Source: CAZIKF01 sp964539825
GTDB taxonomy: Bacteria; Muiribacteriota; UBA6191
NCBI GenBank assembly: GCA_964539825.1
Contig: CAZIKF010000035.1
Coordinates: forward strand, 1-53,266
DNA length: 53,266 nucleotides
Reading direction: 5' to 3'
Position 1 is the stretch's first letter. Every line of letters begins with the position of its first letter. The notes beneath the pieces were generated by a model. It did not search any database. It was not told the DNA's origin and was given only the letters and a program-made list of their open reading frames with translations. The position numbers were made by a program, and so were the translations under genes. This document shows positions 43,455 to 52,186 of the stretch, piece after piece.

Positions 43455-43826
43455 TTGGACGAAAACGGTAACAAGGTTATTTTGGTTGTGGATGATGAGG
43501 AAAAGATCCTCATGATGTTGTCCGCCGTATTGGAACGAGCCGGCTATCACGTCGAAGTAGCACAGGACGCTTTTCACGCTCTCTCTTTACTGGGTAAACA
43601 AGATGTAGATCTCGTCATTTCAGACGTAAATATGCCAAATTTCTCGGGGGTTAAGCTCGCGAAAAGGCTCCAGCCTCGGAGAATCAAGATGTTGATGCTC
43701 ACCGGGGATAGTTCACCGGAGGTTGTTCAGGAATCCATTGATTCAGGTGTCGCAGGTTTTATTACCAAGTCCTCCTTCAAACCCAAGAATTTTCTGGCCA
43801 GAGTCAAATCCGTTTTAGAACAATAG
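43455..43826 (+). CDS. Single-domain response regulator
   Basis: A 123-residue stand-alone receiver: acidic pair in VVDDEE (about 10-12), phospho-acceptor Asp in VISDVNMP (about 55), Thr in MLTGD (about 80) and Lys in FITKSS (about 100). It has no output domain, so it probably acts by protein contact or as a phosphate relay to the hybrid kinase encoded 30 bp downstream. TTG 43455 is preceded by GAAGGA at a good distance; an earlier TTG at 43419 would add an unlikely 12-residue tail. Confidence 0.82.
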   Translation: MDENGNKVILVVDDEEKILMMLSAVLERAGYHVEVAQDAFHALSLLGKQDVDLVISDVNMPNFSGVKLAKRLQPRRIKMLMLTGDSSPEVVQESIDSGVAGFITKSSFKPKNFLARVKSVLEQ

Positions 43827-43856
43827 AAGGGTCATTTTTATGGATTCAAGGTCCCA

Positions 43857-45398
43857 ATGGTAGAAATCAAGACCGAGGAAAATATTCGCTCGCGGGTTTT
43901 TGATCTCTTCAATACCTCCAGGGACCTGATGTGCATCGTTTCAGACGATGGGTATTTCAAGGTCTTGAATCCCGCATTTGAAAAAACACTGGGATTCACC
44001 CTGGAGGAGTTAAAATCCAAATCTTTTCTTGAATTTATCCACCCGGATGATGTTCCCCGTACGGAAGCACAGGTGGAACATCTGAAAACCGGGGGAGTCA
44101 CAGCTCGTTTTGAAAATCGTTACCTGTGTAAGGATGGCACCTATAAATGGCTGTCATGGGGAGCATACGTAGGAAAGAACGGGCTTAGATATGGCATCGC
44201 CTTTGATTCCACAGAGACCCGCCAGATCGCGGAGAAAATGCAGCAGACCCAGAAAATGGAATCCATTGGAAGACTTGCCGGGGGAATTGCCCACGATTTA
44301 AATAATTTTCTCACTGTGATTTCAGGTTATGTAGAACTTTGTCTTGATTCTTTGCCCGAGAGTTCAGAAGAGAGAGGATTTCTTCAGGAGGTCAGTGATG
44401 CTGCTGATAGCGCGGGAAGACTCTCGGAGCAACTTGTTGCCTTCAGCAGAAAGAAATTCTTAAGTCCCTCGGTTCTTAATATCAAAGAGATCATCGAAAA
44501 GGTGGTCTCTATTACAGCGGTTTTAACCTCTGGCAAAATCCAGATTGTGAGTTCACTGAATTCAGAAGTTCCACCCATTTACTTTGATGCAGGGCAGGTC
44601 GAACAGATTCTGACGAACTTGATTCTCAATGCTTTTGATGCAATTACGGAAAAGGGTAAGCTCATCATCGAAACAGGTACTTTAGTTGTAGATATCGATG
44701 AGTCAACCTTTAATCTTGACCTGGAGCCAGGAACCTACACAGAGGTGAAGTTTGTAGATAATGGAATCGGCATGGACGAAGAGACATCAAGGAGGGTGTT
44801 TGAGCCCTTTTTTACCACCAAAGACCAGGGTACCGGGACCGGACTGGGACTCTCCAGTGTTTACGGGCTTCTAAAGCAGTCTGGAGGGGGAATCTGGCTC
44901 CAGTCCCAACTTGGGGTGGGAACTACTTTTCGGGTGTTCTTCCCTACCCCGGTCACAGAAGAGAAGCAACTGTGCTCTAAAACAGAAGAAAAAGCCATCA
45001 CTGGGCAAAATTCCGGTACTATACTGGTTCTAGACGATCAGATCACGGTCCTGGGTTTTGTATCCAAAGTTCTTGAAATGTCTGGATACACGGTTTTAAA
45101 AACTTCAGATGTAGAAGAAGCTGAGTTCGTATTTAAAGAAAATAGATCTGAAATCGATTTACTGTTAACCGACATAGTAATGCCGCAAAGATCAGGGGTT
45201 GAAGTAGCCAGACAATTAAGAGATTTATCCCCAGATCTTAAGGTAATCTATATGAGCGGATTCGCTGACCATGATATTGTCAAAGAAGGCTTAACTGACG
45301 AGAAAGGTCATTTACTTCCAGGGATTACTTTGTTAGAAAAGCCCCTGTCACGCAGTAGAGTACTTGAAGCGGTTGGTGAGGTCTTGAACAGGGAGTAG
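43857..45398 (+). CDS. Hybrid histidine kinase: PAS-HisKA-HATPase-REC
   Basis: A soluble 513-residue hybrid kinase with PAS (about 15-120), HisKA with an intact H-box SIGRLAGGIAHDLNNFL (His near 141), HATPase with N-box LILNAFDAI, G1 DNGIGM, F-box FEPFFTTK and G2 GTGTGLGL, and a C-terminal receiver (about 385-505, phospho-Asp in LTDIVMP). It has the same layout as the kinase at 29093-30610, but with the complete H-box. AAGG upstream of ATG 43857 supports the start. It forms a unit with the single-domain regulator upstream (30-bp gap). Confidence 0.92.
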   Translation: MVEIKTEENIRSRVFDLFNTSRDLMCIVSDDGYFKVLNPAFEKTLGFTLEELKSKSFLEFIHPDDVPRTEAQVEHLKTGGVTARFENRYLCKDGTYKWLSWGAYVGKNGLRYGIAFDSTETRQIAEKMQQTQKMESIGRLAGGIAHDLNNFLTVISGYVELCLDSLPESSEERGFLQEVSDAADSAGRLSEQLVAFSRKKFLSPSVLNIKEIIEKVVSITAVLTSGKIQIVSSLNSEVPPIYFDAGQVEQILTNLILNAFDAITEKGKLIIETGTLVVDIDESTFNLDLEPGTYTEVKFVDNGIGMDEETSRRVFEPFFTTKDQGTGTGLGLSSVYGLLKQSGGGIWLQSQLGVGTTFRVFFPTPVTEEKQLCSKTEEKAITGQNSGTILVLDDQITVLGFVSKVLEMSGYTVLKTSDVEEAEFVFKENRSEIDLLLTDIVMPQRSGVEVARQLRDLSPDLKVIYMSGFADHDIVKEGLTDEKGHLLPGITLLEKPLSRSRVLEAVGEVLNRE

Positions 45399-45428
45399 AA
45401 ACTCGCGAAAAACCTGATTTCACTCTTG

Positions 45429-46028
45429 CTATACCTTCTTACTCGGTTCATGAATGAAGATCTCTCCGAAGATAGGATCCCGTTCTTGATGGTTTTTTAT
45501 CAAAGAGATCCGGTTTACAGAGAGTTCAGCGTTTTTTGGCAGGAGCAGCACGCCAGATTCTGTTTTCAACTCTCTTGATAAGACCATTCCACTTACCAAC
45601 TGGGCAAGCTCTATCCTGATTTCTTTCAATTCACTTGCCGAACTCTTGTTAGAGGTGAATCCGTATTGCTCTAAGCCTTTTTGGACGATCTCAAGGAATT
45701 CTTTGGATTTGACTGGTTTCACCAGAAACCTGTGGACAGCAGCCAGGTTAATGGCATCTATCGCCAGGGATTCGGAAGGATGACCAGTGAGCATGATTCG
45801 GATAGTCTCGGGTGAAATCTCCTTTGCCTCTTCAAGAAGCTGGAGCCCTTTCATAGCTGGCATTTCCTGATCTGAAATGATCAATGCGATTTCGGAGTGT
45901 CTGAGCTCATTGAGAGCGGTCGTAACATTGGTTGTCCTTATAGATGGAACACCAGCTCTTGTAAGAATAACACCGTAGAGACTTAAGATCGAAGGCTCAT
46001 CATCGACCATTAGAACCGTCGAAGTCAT
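45429..46028 (-). CDS. Receiver protein with a truncated RpfG-like output
   Basis: The 199-residue regulator has an N-terminal receiver (VDDEP; phospho-Asp in IISDQEMP near 53; Thr in MLTGH; Lys in LVKPV). The C-terminal segment (about 140-199) reads LVSGMVLSRELKTESGVLLL, the motif that precedes HD-GYP domains in RpfG-type regulators. The HD-GYP domain itself is absent, so it is not a c-di-GMP phosphodiesterase. The remaining part may bind a partner. A GAAGG ribosome-binding site precedes ATG 46028. It lies between the hybrid kinase (convergent) and the CHASE-like kinase, transcribed with the latter's orientation. Confidence 0.8.
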   Translation of the reverse strand: MTSTVLMVDDEPSILSLYGVILTRAGVPSIRTTNVTTALNELRHSEIALIISDQEMPAMKGLQLLEEAKEISPETIRIMLTGHPSESLAIDAINLAAVHRFLVKPVKSKEFLEIVQKGLEQYGFTSNKSSASELKEIRIELAQLVSGMVLSRELKTESGVLLLPKNAELSVNRISLIKNHQERDPIFGEIFIHEPSKKV

Positions 46029-46248
46029 GATCTGCCTTCGTAGATGTACATAAAAAAACCGTAACTTTGGACCGACTTAGTGAAACGGCTTTTATTATAA
46101 ACCCAAAGTGAAGTCATTTGTCCCAATTCTCCTTAAATTCGAAACTGTTTGATTCCATTGCTCAACTTAGAGGGGGGTCTGGAATCACCAGTGGTCAACC
46201 ACCTGGCAACGCAGTGACTACACCGCTTAGCCCTTCATAGTCCCAGTC

Positions 46249-48480
46249 TCAGGAGCCTCTGCAGGGTAGTCTCAGCTCAAAGGTCGATCCTTTCCCGGGA
46301 ATGCTCTGCGCTTTGATTGTGCCCTGATGACGTTCCACGATTCTCTTGACGGTCGCCAGACCGATCCCCGATCCTTCATATTCACTCGAACTAACCAGTC
46401 TACGGAAAGGAAGAAAAATCTCTTCCGTGTCCTCTGGATTAAAACCAATACCATTATCCTCGATGCTGATGACATGGAATTTCTGGTTCAAACCATCGTG
46501 AGACTGCGAGACATCCTCCGTTTTACCTTTGATCAAGATTTTGGGGGCCACCCCTTCATGAACGTACTTGATCGCATTTCCAATCAGATTTTGAAAGATT
46601 TGTTTCAACTGAATCGGGTCTCCAAAAACTGTCGGTAAGACGCCTATCTCGATTTCCCCCCCGGTTTCCTCAAGTTGAATTTCTCTCAATTTCGCCGCTT
46701 CCTTCACGAGCTTTCCGAGATCTACCGACTCAAAGGGACGGTTCGCTCCTCCCACTCCTGCCAACTCCAGGATACTACTGACAAGATTCTGCATATCCGA
46801 TGCCGCTATCTTGATATGATCAAGAAATTCCTTGCCGTCCTGGCTCAACTCCTCCCTGTGGTTTTTCTCCAATAGTCCTGAAAATCCACAGATCAACCGG
46901 ATTGGAGCCTTCAAATCATGCGCGGCGATTTTGGCAAAGTCATTAAGATCCTTGTTTGATCTCTTTAATTCTGTGGAAAGAGTTCCCAGGTCATGGTTGG
47001 CAGTGAGTAGTTCACGAGCCAGATATTCGCTACGGCGTAAGGTGCGCAAAGCCCAGAAAAAGAGCATCGAAATGAAGATTCCTGTTACAAGCGCCATTGT
47101 TGGTAAGAGCGACCCTTCCGATCTTAAGGATTTTGCGCTCATTCCAATTGAGGTATTCCAGGCCAGGTTTCGCAAATGCAGTTTACCCCTGGCATTGAAT
47201 AATTCTGCCATGGTGCCTTCCCCGCGCTCATAGATCAGGTTTCCATCCTCGTATAGCTTGAGTTCAAAGCCCCGAACAAAGTCCTTAAGCAGTGCGTCCA
47301 GAATGGAATTGAGATCCATCACTCCCGAGATGATACCCAGGAACCGCTCCTCTTTGAAAATGGGAACAAGGACAAAGAATTTGCTCTCCTTCTGAGCATT
47401 CCCCACTACACTCGACAGGGTTGTCTCTCTTTGGTTTCTGGCTTCATGAAAATATTGCCTAACTATTGGCGCAAACTGGGAATATAGGCTGGTAGACTCC
47501 GCCACGGGACTAGAGCCCGCGAGCCACCTGGAATTTCCGGACGGCTCAATCCATGCCATGGCCAACATTCCTGTAATGTGCTTGATGTAATTCCCGGCAT
47601 CCTCCATCCACATTTCCCTTGATTTCTCTCCGGGTCCTGACCATCTTCGCGCCATTCTCTCTATAGCGTGGACTTGAACCTTGATCTCATGCTCAATGAG
47701 CTTACCTGCGGACTGTTCTGCCTGAAGAACCCTGTTCTTAATCTGCAGGTTGTCGCGGGCATAAAAACTCTGCCAGAGACAGACCGTAATGCAAACACAA
47801 GCCACAGCGGCTACCTGGGGAAACCAGTGCGGTATCATCCCTGGTGTGGGATGTACCCTGGTCCATACCCAGGCAATGAGGCCAGCCCCAAAGCCGATGA
47901 ATCCAGCGGCAGTATGAAGAGCCATACGTGTGAGATTCCCCCATCCATAGGCAGTTTCGACTCCAGCGAAGTAGCCATAGAAGGAAACCGTTCCCAAACC
48001 GAGGGTTAGAGCAGACAGCAATGCGATCATGGATCCCTTAGAAGTTCTGTGGTATTCAACCATTCCAAAAATCAATGAACTACCGCTCAAAAGGAAGCAA
48101 AGCGCTGTATTGGGTGCCATACGGCCCGGATGGGAAGTTAAGGGATCATGAGGATGTTTCATGAAGAGTTCATCGATACCAATCTGAACTCCAAGGAGGT
48201 ACTCAATTAGGGTCAGAGCCCCGAGGGCAACCAGTAGAATCCCGAGAATCGCAGCAGTCCGGTACCAACCGAAACACAGGGCGAAGAGCCCAGTGCCACA
48301 GAGCAAAAAGCCCAGTGCTGTATTGAATTGCATGGGAACAAAAGCGGGATCTACTTTCGTCAGGGAAACATTACCGGTAAACCAGCCGAAGAGAACAGTA
48401 AATCCCAGAAGGGTGGTCAAACCAGCCAGAACCTGGGGAGAATATCCCAGCACAACTGATTTGTGAATACGTTTCAGCAT
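46249..48480 (-). CDS. Membrane sensor histidine kinase with multi-TM and CHASE-like region
   Basis: A 743-residue kinase. About seven hydrophobic helices (residues 14-240) form a MASE-like membrane module. A periplasmic domain (about 245-460) ends with LAWNTSIGMSAKSL, like CHASE domains, and is closed by another membrane helix (about 470-490). The cytoplasmic part has HisKA (DFAKIAAHDLKAPIRLI, His near 517) and HATPase (N-box QNLIGNAIKYV, G1 DNGIGF, G2 GSGIGLATV), of the phytochrome-kinase class. There is no receiver. ATG 48480 has an AGGGGGATA site; the longer frame to 48531 lacks one. A sigma-70 promoter lies just upstream. The ligand is unknown. The regulator at 46028 downstream may be a partner. 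Confidence 0.9.
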   Translation of the reverse strand: MLKRIHKSVVLGYSPQVLAGLTTLLGFTVLFGWFTGNVSLTKVDPAFVPMQFNTALGFLLCGTGLFALCFGWYRTAAILGILLVALGALTLIEYLLGVQIGIDELFMKHPHDPLTSHPGRMAPNTALCFLLSGSSLIFGMVEYHRTSKGSMIALLSALTLGLGTVSFYGYFAGVETAYGWGNLTRMALHTAAGFIGFGAGLIAWVWTRVHPTPGMIPHWFPQVAAVACVCITVCLWQSFYARDNLQIKNRVLQAEQSAGKLIEHEIKVQVHAIERMARRWSGPGEKSREMWMEDAGNYIKHITGMLAMAWIEPSGNSRWLAGSSPVAESTSLYSQFAPIVRQYFHEARNQRETTLSSVVGNAQKESKFFVLVPIFKEERFLGIISGVMDLNSILDALLKDFVRGFELKLYEDGNLIYERGEGTMAELFNARGKLHLRNLAWNTSIGMSAKSLRSEGSLLPTMALVTGIFISMLFFWALRTLRRSEYLARELLTANHDLGTLSTELKRSNKDLNDFAKIAAHDLKAPIRLICGFSGLLEKNHREELSQDGKEFLDHIKIAASDMQNLVSSILELAGVGGANRPFESVDLGKLVKEAAKLREIQLEETGGEIEIGVLPTVFGDPIQLKQIFQNLIGNAIKYVHEGVAPKILIKGKTEDVSQSHDGLNQKFHVISIEDNGIGFNPEDTEEIFLPFRRLVSSSEYEGSGIGLATVKRIVERHQGTIKAQSIPGKGSTFELRLPCRGS

Positions 48481-48502
48481 TATCCCCCTACCCCTATTGG
48501 TG

Positions 48503-48531
48503 ATGATAAGGGGAAATCTAACGCCTTGCAA
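48503..48531 (-). promoter_or_regulatory. Sigma-70 promoter of the CHASE-like kinase gene
   Basis: Minus strand: TTGCAA, 17-bp spacer, TATCAT, with the -10 about 23 bp before ATG 48480. Both hexamers match at least 4 of 6 and the spacing is optimal. No operator dyad is seen inside it. Confidence 0.5.
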
Positions 48532-48676
48532 CCAAACCCTGAATTATATATCTGACAATACTATCTTCAACTCTTTTTAGCCATTGAATCTTAACAAATT
48601 GGGCCGACCTGGTGACATTTCTATGACAATCCTCAGTCATTCTCTTTAGTGAGCGAAGACCTGGCAGGGAGCTGAT

Positions 48677-49135
48677 ATGAATTCAAAACCGCATTTTGGC
48701 AGCAATTTTTCTAGCAGAGGTTGTATGGACCAAACCAGTATTTTCGTGACGATCATGATTTGGATTGTACTTTCCCTGGGTTACTTTCCCTGCTTCGTCT
48801 TCGCTCATTTTCTGGTTACCTGGGATGGAATCAAACGATGTCGTTTGGGCAAACTAGACTTGCTCTGGCTTTATCTGGCAGCTGTGGCCAATAGTGCCCT
48901 GGTTGCCGTCTGCAGCGTTGCCTTCGCTCGCTATCTAAAGCTAACTTATCTCCCGCTCTCCGGCGGTCCTATCGAGTTTCTGGTCCACCTGATAATCTGC
49001 CTGGGTTTACTTGCTTACAGCTATCACATTCACTCCTGGAGAAGCAGTGAAGTTCTTTCTGTAATGCAGAGGTTCAAACTTCTCCTGGTGGTCGGACTAA
49101 GCCTGTTTGGCCTATTTCTAAAAAATGTTGGTTAG
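48677..49135 (+). CDS. Integral membrane protein of unknown function
   Basis: A 152-residue protein with four hydrophobic segments (about 20-45, 60-84, 92-115 and 130-148), separated by short polar loops. No family motif is recognised. GGGAG lies about 6 bp before ATG 48677; a second ATG at residue 17 is also possible. It is convergent with the fatty-acid-hydroxylase gene (8-bp gap) and divergent from the kinase gene. Small four-helix proteins of this sort are often transport or sensor accessories, but there is nothing to decide here. Confidence 0.7.
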   Translation: MNSKPHFGSNFSSRGCMDQTSIFVTIMIWIVLSLGYFPCFVFAHFLVTWDGIKRCRLGKLDLLWLYLAAVANSALVAVCSVAFARYLKLTYLPLSGGPIEFLVHLIICLGLLAYSYHIHSWRSSEVLSVMQRFKLLLVVGLSLFGLFLKNVG

Positions 49136-49143
49136 ATCCAGTT

Positions 49144-49758
49144 TCAGAGCACATAATCATAACGTTTCAATGCCTGTTCATATCCCTTTTGATTGAAGCT
49201 CTGACCTTCCTTTGTAAAGGTTCCCAGGATCTTATCTATAAAGTAGAAACTAATTCCGAAATTAAACTTCATGAGTCCATCATCAGCTATGATCATGTGA
49301 TGTAGATCATGGGAGCGCCGCGCGGCGAGGAACCATTTTTTCAAAAAGGGATGCTTTAACATCCACCAATTCTTGAGATGCATTGCGTCATGCATCATTG
49401 AGAAAGAGAAATACCCGTAAATAAGACAAAATGCCGGAAAGAGTACGCGCGTCACCATGTGAGCCTGAAAAAATCCGAAGACAACTTCCATACCTACCAG
49501 AAGAGTTAGGATTGGAATCACCCATTCAAAACCAAAATCGAGAATGGAGGCCCTGCCATCAGCAGAGCAGATATATTTTTCACTGCGCAGGGACTTCCCA
49601 GGTCCGTAATCTCTTAAGTGATGAATCATATGGTAACGACTGAGCCAGTGTATGGCATTGCTGTGAAGGAGATGATGTATGAAATAACCAGCGATCTCGG
49701 TAAGGAGGAAACCCCCTACCAGGCAAAGTACAATATGAATAGTCCAGTCCAACAGCAT
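49144..49758 (-). CDS. Fatty acid hydroxylase / sterol desaturase family protein
   Basis: A 204-residue membrane di-iron enzyme candidate of the FA_hydroxylase (PF04116) superfamily. Four His clusters are in order: HHLLH, HMIHH, HDAMH and HDLHH, with three or four hydrophobic segments between. Known members hydroxylate or desaturate lipids with O2. The two likely substrates, fatty acid or carotenoid/sterol-like lipid, cannot be told apart. ATG 49758 has AAAGGG at about 9 bp; the ATG at 49767 sits too close to it. It has its own promoter with a palindrome inside, so it is probably under repression. Confidence 0.8.
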   Translation of the reverse strand: MLLDWTIHIVLCLVGGFLLTEIAGYFIHHLLHSNAIHWLSRYHMIHHLRDYGPGKSLRSEKYICSADGRASILDFGFEWVIPILTLLVGMEVVFGFFQAHMVTRVLFPAFCLIYGYFSFSMMHDAMHLKNWWMLKHPFLKKWFLAARRSHDLHHMIIADDGLMKFNFGISFYFIDKILGTFTKEGQSFNQKGYEQALKRYDYVL

Positions 49759-49791
49759 ATAAATCATCCCTTTAGAAAACTCTTCTATACT

Positions 49792-49820
49792 TAAATAACC
49801 GATCGGTTACAAACTGTCAA
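49792..49820 (-). promoter_or_regulatory. Sigma-70-type promoter of the hydroxylase gene
   Basis: Minus strand: consensus TTGACA, 17-bp spacer, TATTTA, about 30 bp before the coding start. A 14-bp palindrome overlaps the spacer and -10 (next entry). Confidence 0.55.
49796..49809. promoter_or_regulatory. Palindromic operator, TetR-type
   Basis: TAACCGATCGGTTA is a perfect 14-bp palindrome lying between the -35 and -10 of the promoter. The ACCGNNCGGT core is typical of TetR-family operators, which often control lipid-modifying enzymes. No TetR gene is present in the window, so the regulator is encoded elsewhere. Confidence 0.6.
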
Positions 49821-50375
49821 GAGTTAGGGTGTCCGATTTTGCTGGAATCTGGTTCGGGTGGGTAATCCTTAAATGTCGGAGAATCGATGAGCAGTACGGC
49901 TTGTTAATTTACTTCGTTGTAGCTGACATCAAGATTCCAGGTCTTACCTGATGGCAGCCTGAGCCAGGTAAGCTCTACATGCTGAGAATTCCGCAGGTAA
50001 AATCATGCGCTGTAGAGAGCTATTTGCAAGGGTATAATTGCAGACTGATCCGGGAATCTCAGTTTCTTGCTAAATCAGATTTCATCATTGCTTCGAGGAT
50101 GCTTAGAGACGCAAGAAACAGCTTGCATTCTTAAAAATTTCCGCACTATCACTATTGCGCGAAAGCAATGAATTTGATTAAAAATTTGTACCAATCTTTT
50201 TGAGATTAGGATGAAGCCAAAAATTGCACCTTTGTGCGTCCCTGCCGGTCCCGTGATGCAGTCGAGGTATGACGGCAAGAATTGGAGGTTAGAGTCTTTA
50301 CTAAGACTGTTGGGACCAGGTTCTTGAACTGACAACGCTGAACATGACCGGCAGCAAATCGCAGTGGATTGGCTC
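49821..50375. other. Gene-poor region between hydroxylase and secreted paralogue
   Basis: About 550 bp with no supported gene. It contains a divergent inverted pair (TTTCTTGC near 50062 / GCAAGAAAC near 50112). Near 49822 and 49887 it has short matches (GTTAGGGTGT, GATGAGCAG) to the region upstream of the sigma-54 promoter at 51071. It also carries an 86-codon minus-strand frame (50075-50335) without a ribosome-binding site or protein-like composition. The region may hold decayed sequence related to the paralogue unit. Confidence 0.4.
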
Positions 50376-50993
50376 TTACTTGATCGTCAGGAAGATGGGC
50401 TCATCACCCTTCACTGTGGAGAAGTTGAAATTCGGGTTCTTGGCTTTGGTTGTACAAGCTACCTGGGTAGCTTCCTGGAAGCCTGGCGTTACGGATAGAT
50501 GGATATTAGCACTGTCAGCCTCTCTCATCCCTGTACTATCTATAGCTGTGACCCTTACGATGTAATCCGCTCGAAGGCAGGGGGAAATTCCTGATACCAG
50601 TGCTGTGACGCGAGGTCCGCTCCCCGAAGAAAGGGCTATTGTCATCCCGTCTCCGCCTACTAACTCCCAAAAATACTGGATTGATACTCCTTGTAAGTCT
50701 GGGCTCTGGCTACCCTCTGCACTCAAGATAAAACGCATTTCTTTTGAGCTGTTCAGGGTGCTGTAGTTTGTAGCCTCAACAGGAGTGCGTACTCCTTCAT
50801 GATTGATCATCTCAAGAATATTCGCATGAGCTTTCAAGGTCAGGAAGTCCGAAGCGGCCTCTGCCCTCACGGAGGGTAGCGGAGCTTCAACTGTTTGCAA
50901 TTGCTGACTTCCGTAGCCCTGTGCGCAAATACAAAAATAGAGGGATAGAAGTCTAACCCTTGAAAAAATTCGATTCTCAATTCGATTTTTCAT
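50376..50993 (-). CDS. Secreted beta-sandwich (PKD-like) protein, copy A
   Basis: A 205-residue exported protein. Following an N-terminal basic stretch and hydrophobic segment (RVRLLSLYFCICAQGYGS), the core (about 50-170) has PKD-like strands: IQYFWELVGGDGMTIALSSGSG, then DYIVRVTAIDSTGM. It is a paralogue of the gene at 51328-51924, matching throughout the core. The C-terminal tail is different. The ATG at 50993 was chosen because GAAAGGCTGTGTCGGAC before it is identical before both paralogues. Expression should come from the sigma-54 promoter at 51071-51090. Function unknown; PKD folds usually mediate binding. Confidence 0.75.
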   Translation of the reverse strand: MKNRIENRIFSRVRLLSLYFCICAQGYGSQQLQTVEAPLPSVRAEAASDFLTLKAHANILEMINHEGVRTPVEATNYSTLNSSKEMRFILSAEGSQSPDLQGVSIQYFWELVGGDGMTIALSSGSGPRVTALVSGISPCLRADYIVRVTAIDSTGMREADSANIHLSVTPGFQEATQVACTTKAKNPNFNFSTVKGDEPIFLTIK

Positions 50994-51070
50994 GTCCGAC
51001 ACAGCCTTTCGGTTGGTCCTGATCTCTTTGGTCTGGCACAACCTTGGAGCTTTCAGGTAACCGCTAATCC

Positions 51071-51090
51071 CTTTGCAAGAGGTGTGCCAA
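51071..51090 (-). promoter_or_regulatory. Sigma-54 (-24/-12) promoter, copy A
   Basis: Minus strand TTGGCACACCTCTTGCAAAG: TGGCAC and TTGC with GG and GC 10 bp apart, essentially consensus. Transcription start predicted near 51063, giving a 70-nt leader before ATG 50993. The leader begins with a conserved GCGGTT. Confidence 0.85.
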
Positions 51091-51254
51091 ATAATTGTGG
51101 CGGGTTCCCAGGGGGATAAATCGAAAGGTTAGGGTGTTTTGAGGGGTAATGCAGTGGATGAGCAGATCATTAACTGTTGACCTCAGGTGTCTGTAGAATA
51201 GAACTCTGGCCCTGAATAGAACCCTTCAAACCCGTATGCAATCAAGGCTTTCAA

Positions 51255-51284
51255 AGTTTTTCACCAAAAGGTCATAACTTTGAC
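51255..51284. promoter_or_regulatory. Conserved distal element, copy A (possible activator site)
   Basis: The stretch from AGTTTTT to TTTGAC, with an identical core ACCAAAAGGTCAT, recurs upstream of the paralogous promoter. The core lies 175 bp upstream of the -24 element here and 177 bp in copy B, a normal place for sigma-54 activator (enhancer) binding. Confidence 0.5.
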
Positions 51285-51327
51285 ACGGGGGTCAACGATT
51301 CACTCTTTGGGGATACTTGTTCCCATC

Positions 51328-51924
51328 TTAGCGAGTGCGCTTAGCTGATACGATCATCGGTCCACTTGCATAAAAACCCGGGTCAACAGCAGCTTGCCAT
51401 ATATCGATGACAGGCATCTCACTTCTCTTGGGTTCAACGGTGATCTGGTTCTCTGGAGTAACCGATATCTGGACCAGGGCACTATCACTCATAGCCATTC
51501 CGGATCCATCTACAGCAGTCATTCGAATGATGTAATCGTGCCGCTTTCCAATTTTCAATTCTGAAATCTGGGCTTTGACTCTCTCACCACTTCCAGCAGA
51601 TAGGGTGAGGCTCATCGGATCTCCGCTCTCCAACTCCCAAAAATACTGCAGGGGTGCGGAACTAGAAACCGGGTTTTTGGTTTCCTTAGCACTTAGAACA
51701 AAATTCAACTTTGACGCGCTCATTGAGGAAACATATTTAGACTTGTGGACTTGCGCCGTATTTCCATTTTGATCTTCGACACTCAGGATTTTTGCCTGAG
51801 CCCGAAGAGAACTCATCTCAGGTAGATTGGAGTTTTGATCAGCAAAGTTCAAAGAAAGAGAACTTAGAACCGTGATAACCGCTATCCAACTTTTTGCTTT
51901 TAGATTCCCGATGGATGATTTCAT
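51328..51924 (-). CDS. Secreted beta-sandwich (PKD-like) protein, copy B
   Basis: A 198-residue exported protein with a signal peptide (KSWIAVITVLSSLSLNFADQ) and a core (about 45-160) colinear with copy A: QYFWELESGDPMSLTLSAGSG then DYIIRMTAVDGSGM. The tail (ISVTPENQITVEPKRSEMP and on) differs from that of copy A, which suggests divergent roles after duplication. ATG 51924 is set by the shared leader. Expression should come from the sigma-54 promoter at 52002-52021. Confidence 0.75.
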   Translation of the reverse strand: MKSSIGNLKAKSWIAVITVLSSLSLNFADQNSNLPEMSSLRAQAKILSVEDQNGNTAQVHKSKYVSSMSASKLNFVLSAKETKNPVSSSAPLQYFWELESGDPMSLTLSAGSGERVKAQISELKIGKRHDYIIRMTAVDGSGMAMSDSALVQISVTPENQITVEPKRSEMPVIDIWQAAVDPGFYASGPMIVSAKRTR

Positions 51925-52001
51925 GTCCGACACAGCCTTTCTATCCGTTTCGACTTTTCTGACTGGCACTTTCAGTAAAGTCTCCGCACAACCGCCAGTT
52001 A

Positions 52002-52021
52002 CTTCGCAAGAGGTGTGCCAA
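52002..52021 (-). promoter_or_regulatory. Sigma-54 (-24/-12) promoter, copy B
   Basis: Minus strand TTGGCACACCTCTTGCGAAG: identical to copy A through the -12 element. Predicted start near 51994, again 70 nt before the ATG (51924). The leader starts with GGCGGTT and ends with the shared GAAAGGCTGTGTCGGAC. Confidence 0.85.
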
Positions 52022-52186
52022 TAGAAAATATCAGGAATCCATCCCTGACTTCAGTATCAGGCATCGTGATTACCGGAGGATATTAGTACCGCGGAACCAT
52101 CTCGTCCTGGTGACCTCGTCGTTCATGAGTAGAGGTGAATCAAATTGATTTTGATTGGAAGAAATAGCTTCAAACCTGGGATTCAG

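Noticed and set aside
43110..43577. Minus-strand frame of 155 codons
   Set aside because: Antisense to the MBL fusion and the start of the response regulator, both of which have clear motifs.
46191..46206. GTGGTCAACCAC dyad in the gap between the kinase and the RpfG-like regulator
   Set aside because: Short and isolated; no promoter or T-run beside it, so not called as operator or terminator.
49822..49895. Possible third copy of the sigma-54 unit, from GTTAGGGTGT and GATGAGCAG matches to 51126-51165 and a TTGCAAG near 50027
   Set aside because: The order of the blocks is not colinear and the -24 element is missing; matches are short enough to be chance.
50075..50335. Minus-strand frame of 86 codons between genes
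   Set aside because: No ribosome-binding site, no recognisable domain, irregular composition.
50993..51063. c-di-GMP (GEMM) riboswitch in the sigma-54 leaders
   Set aside because: The key GGGACGCAAAGCC-type core is absent; only general hairpins are seen.
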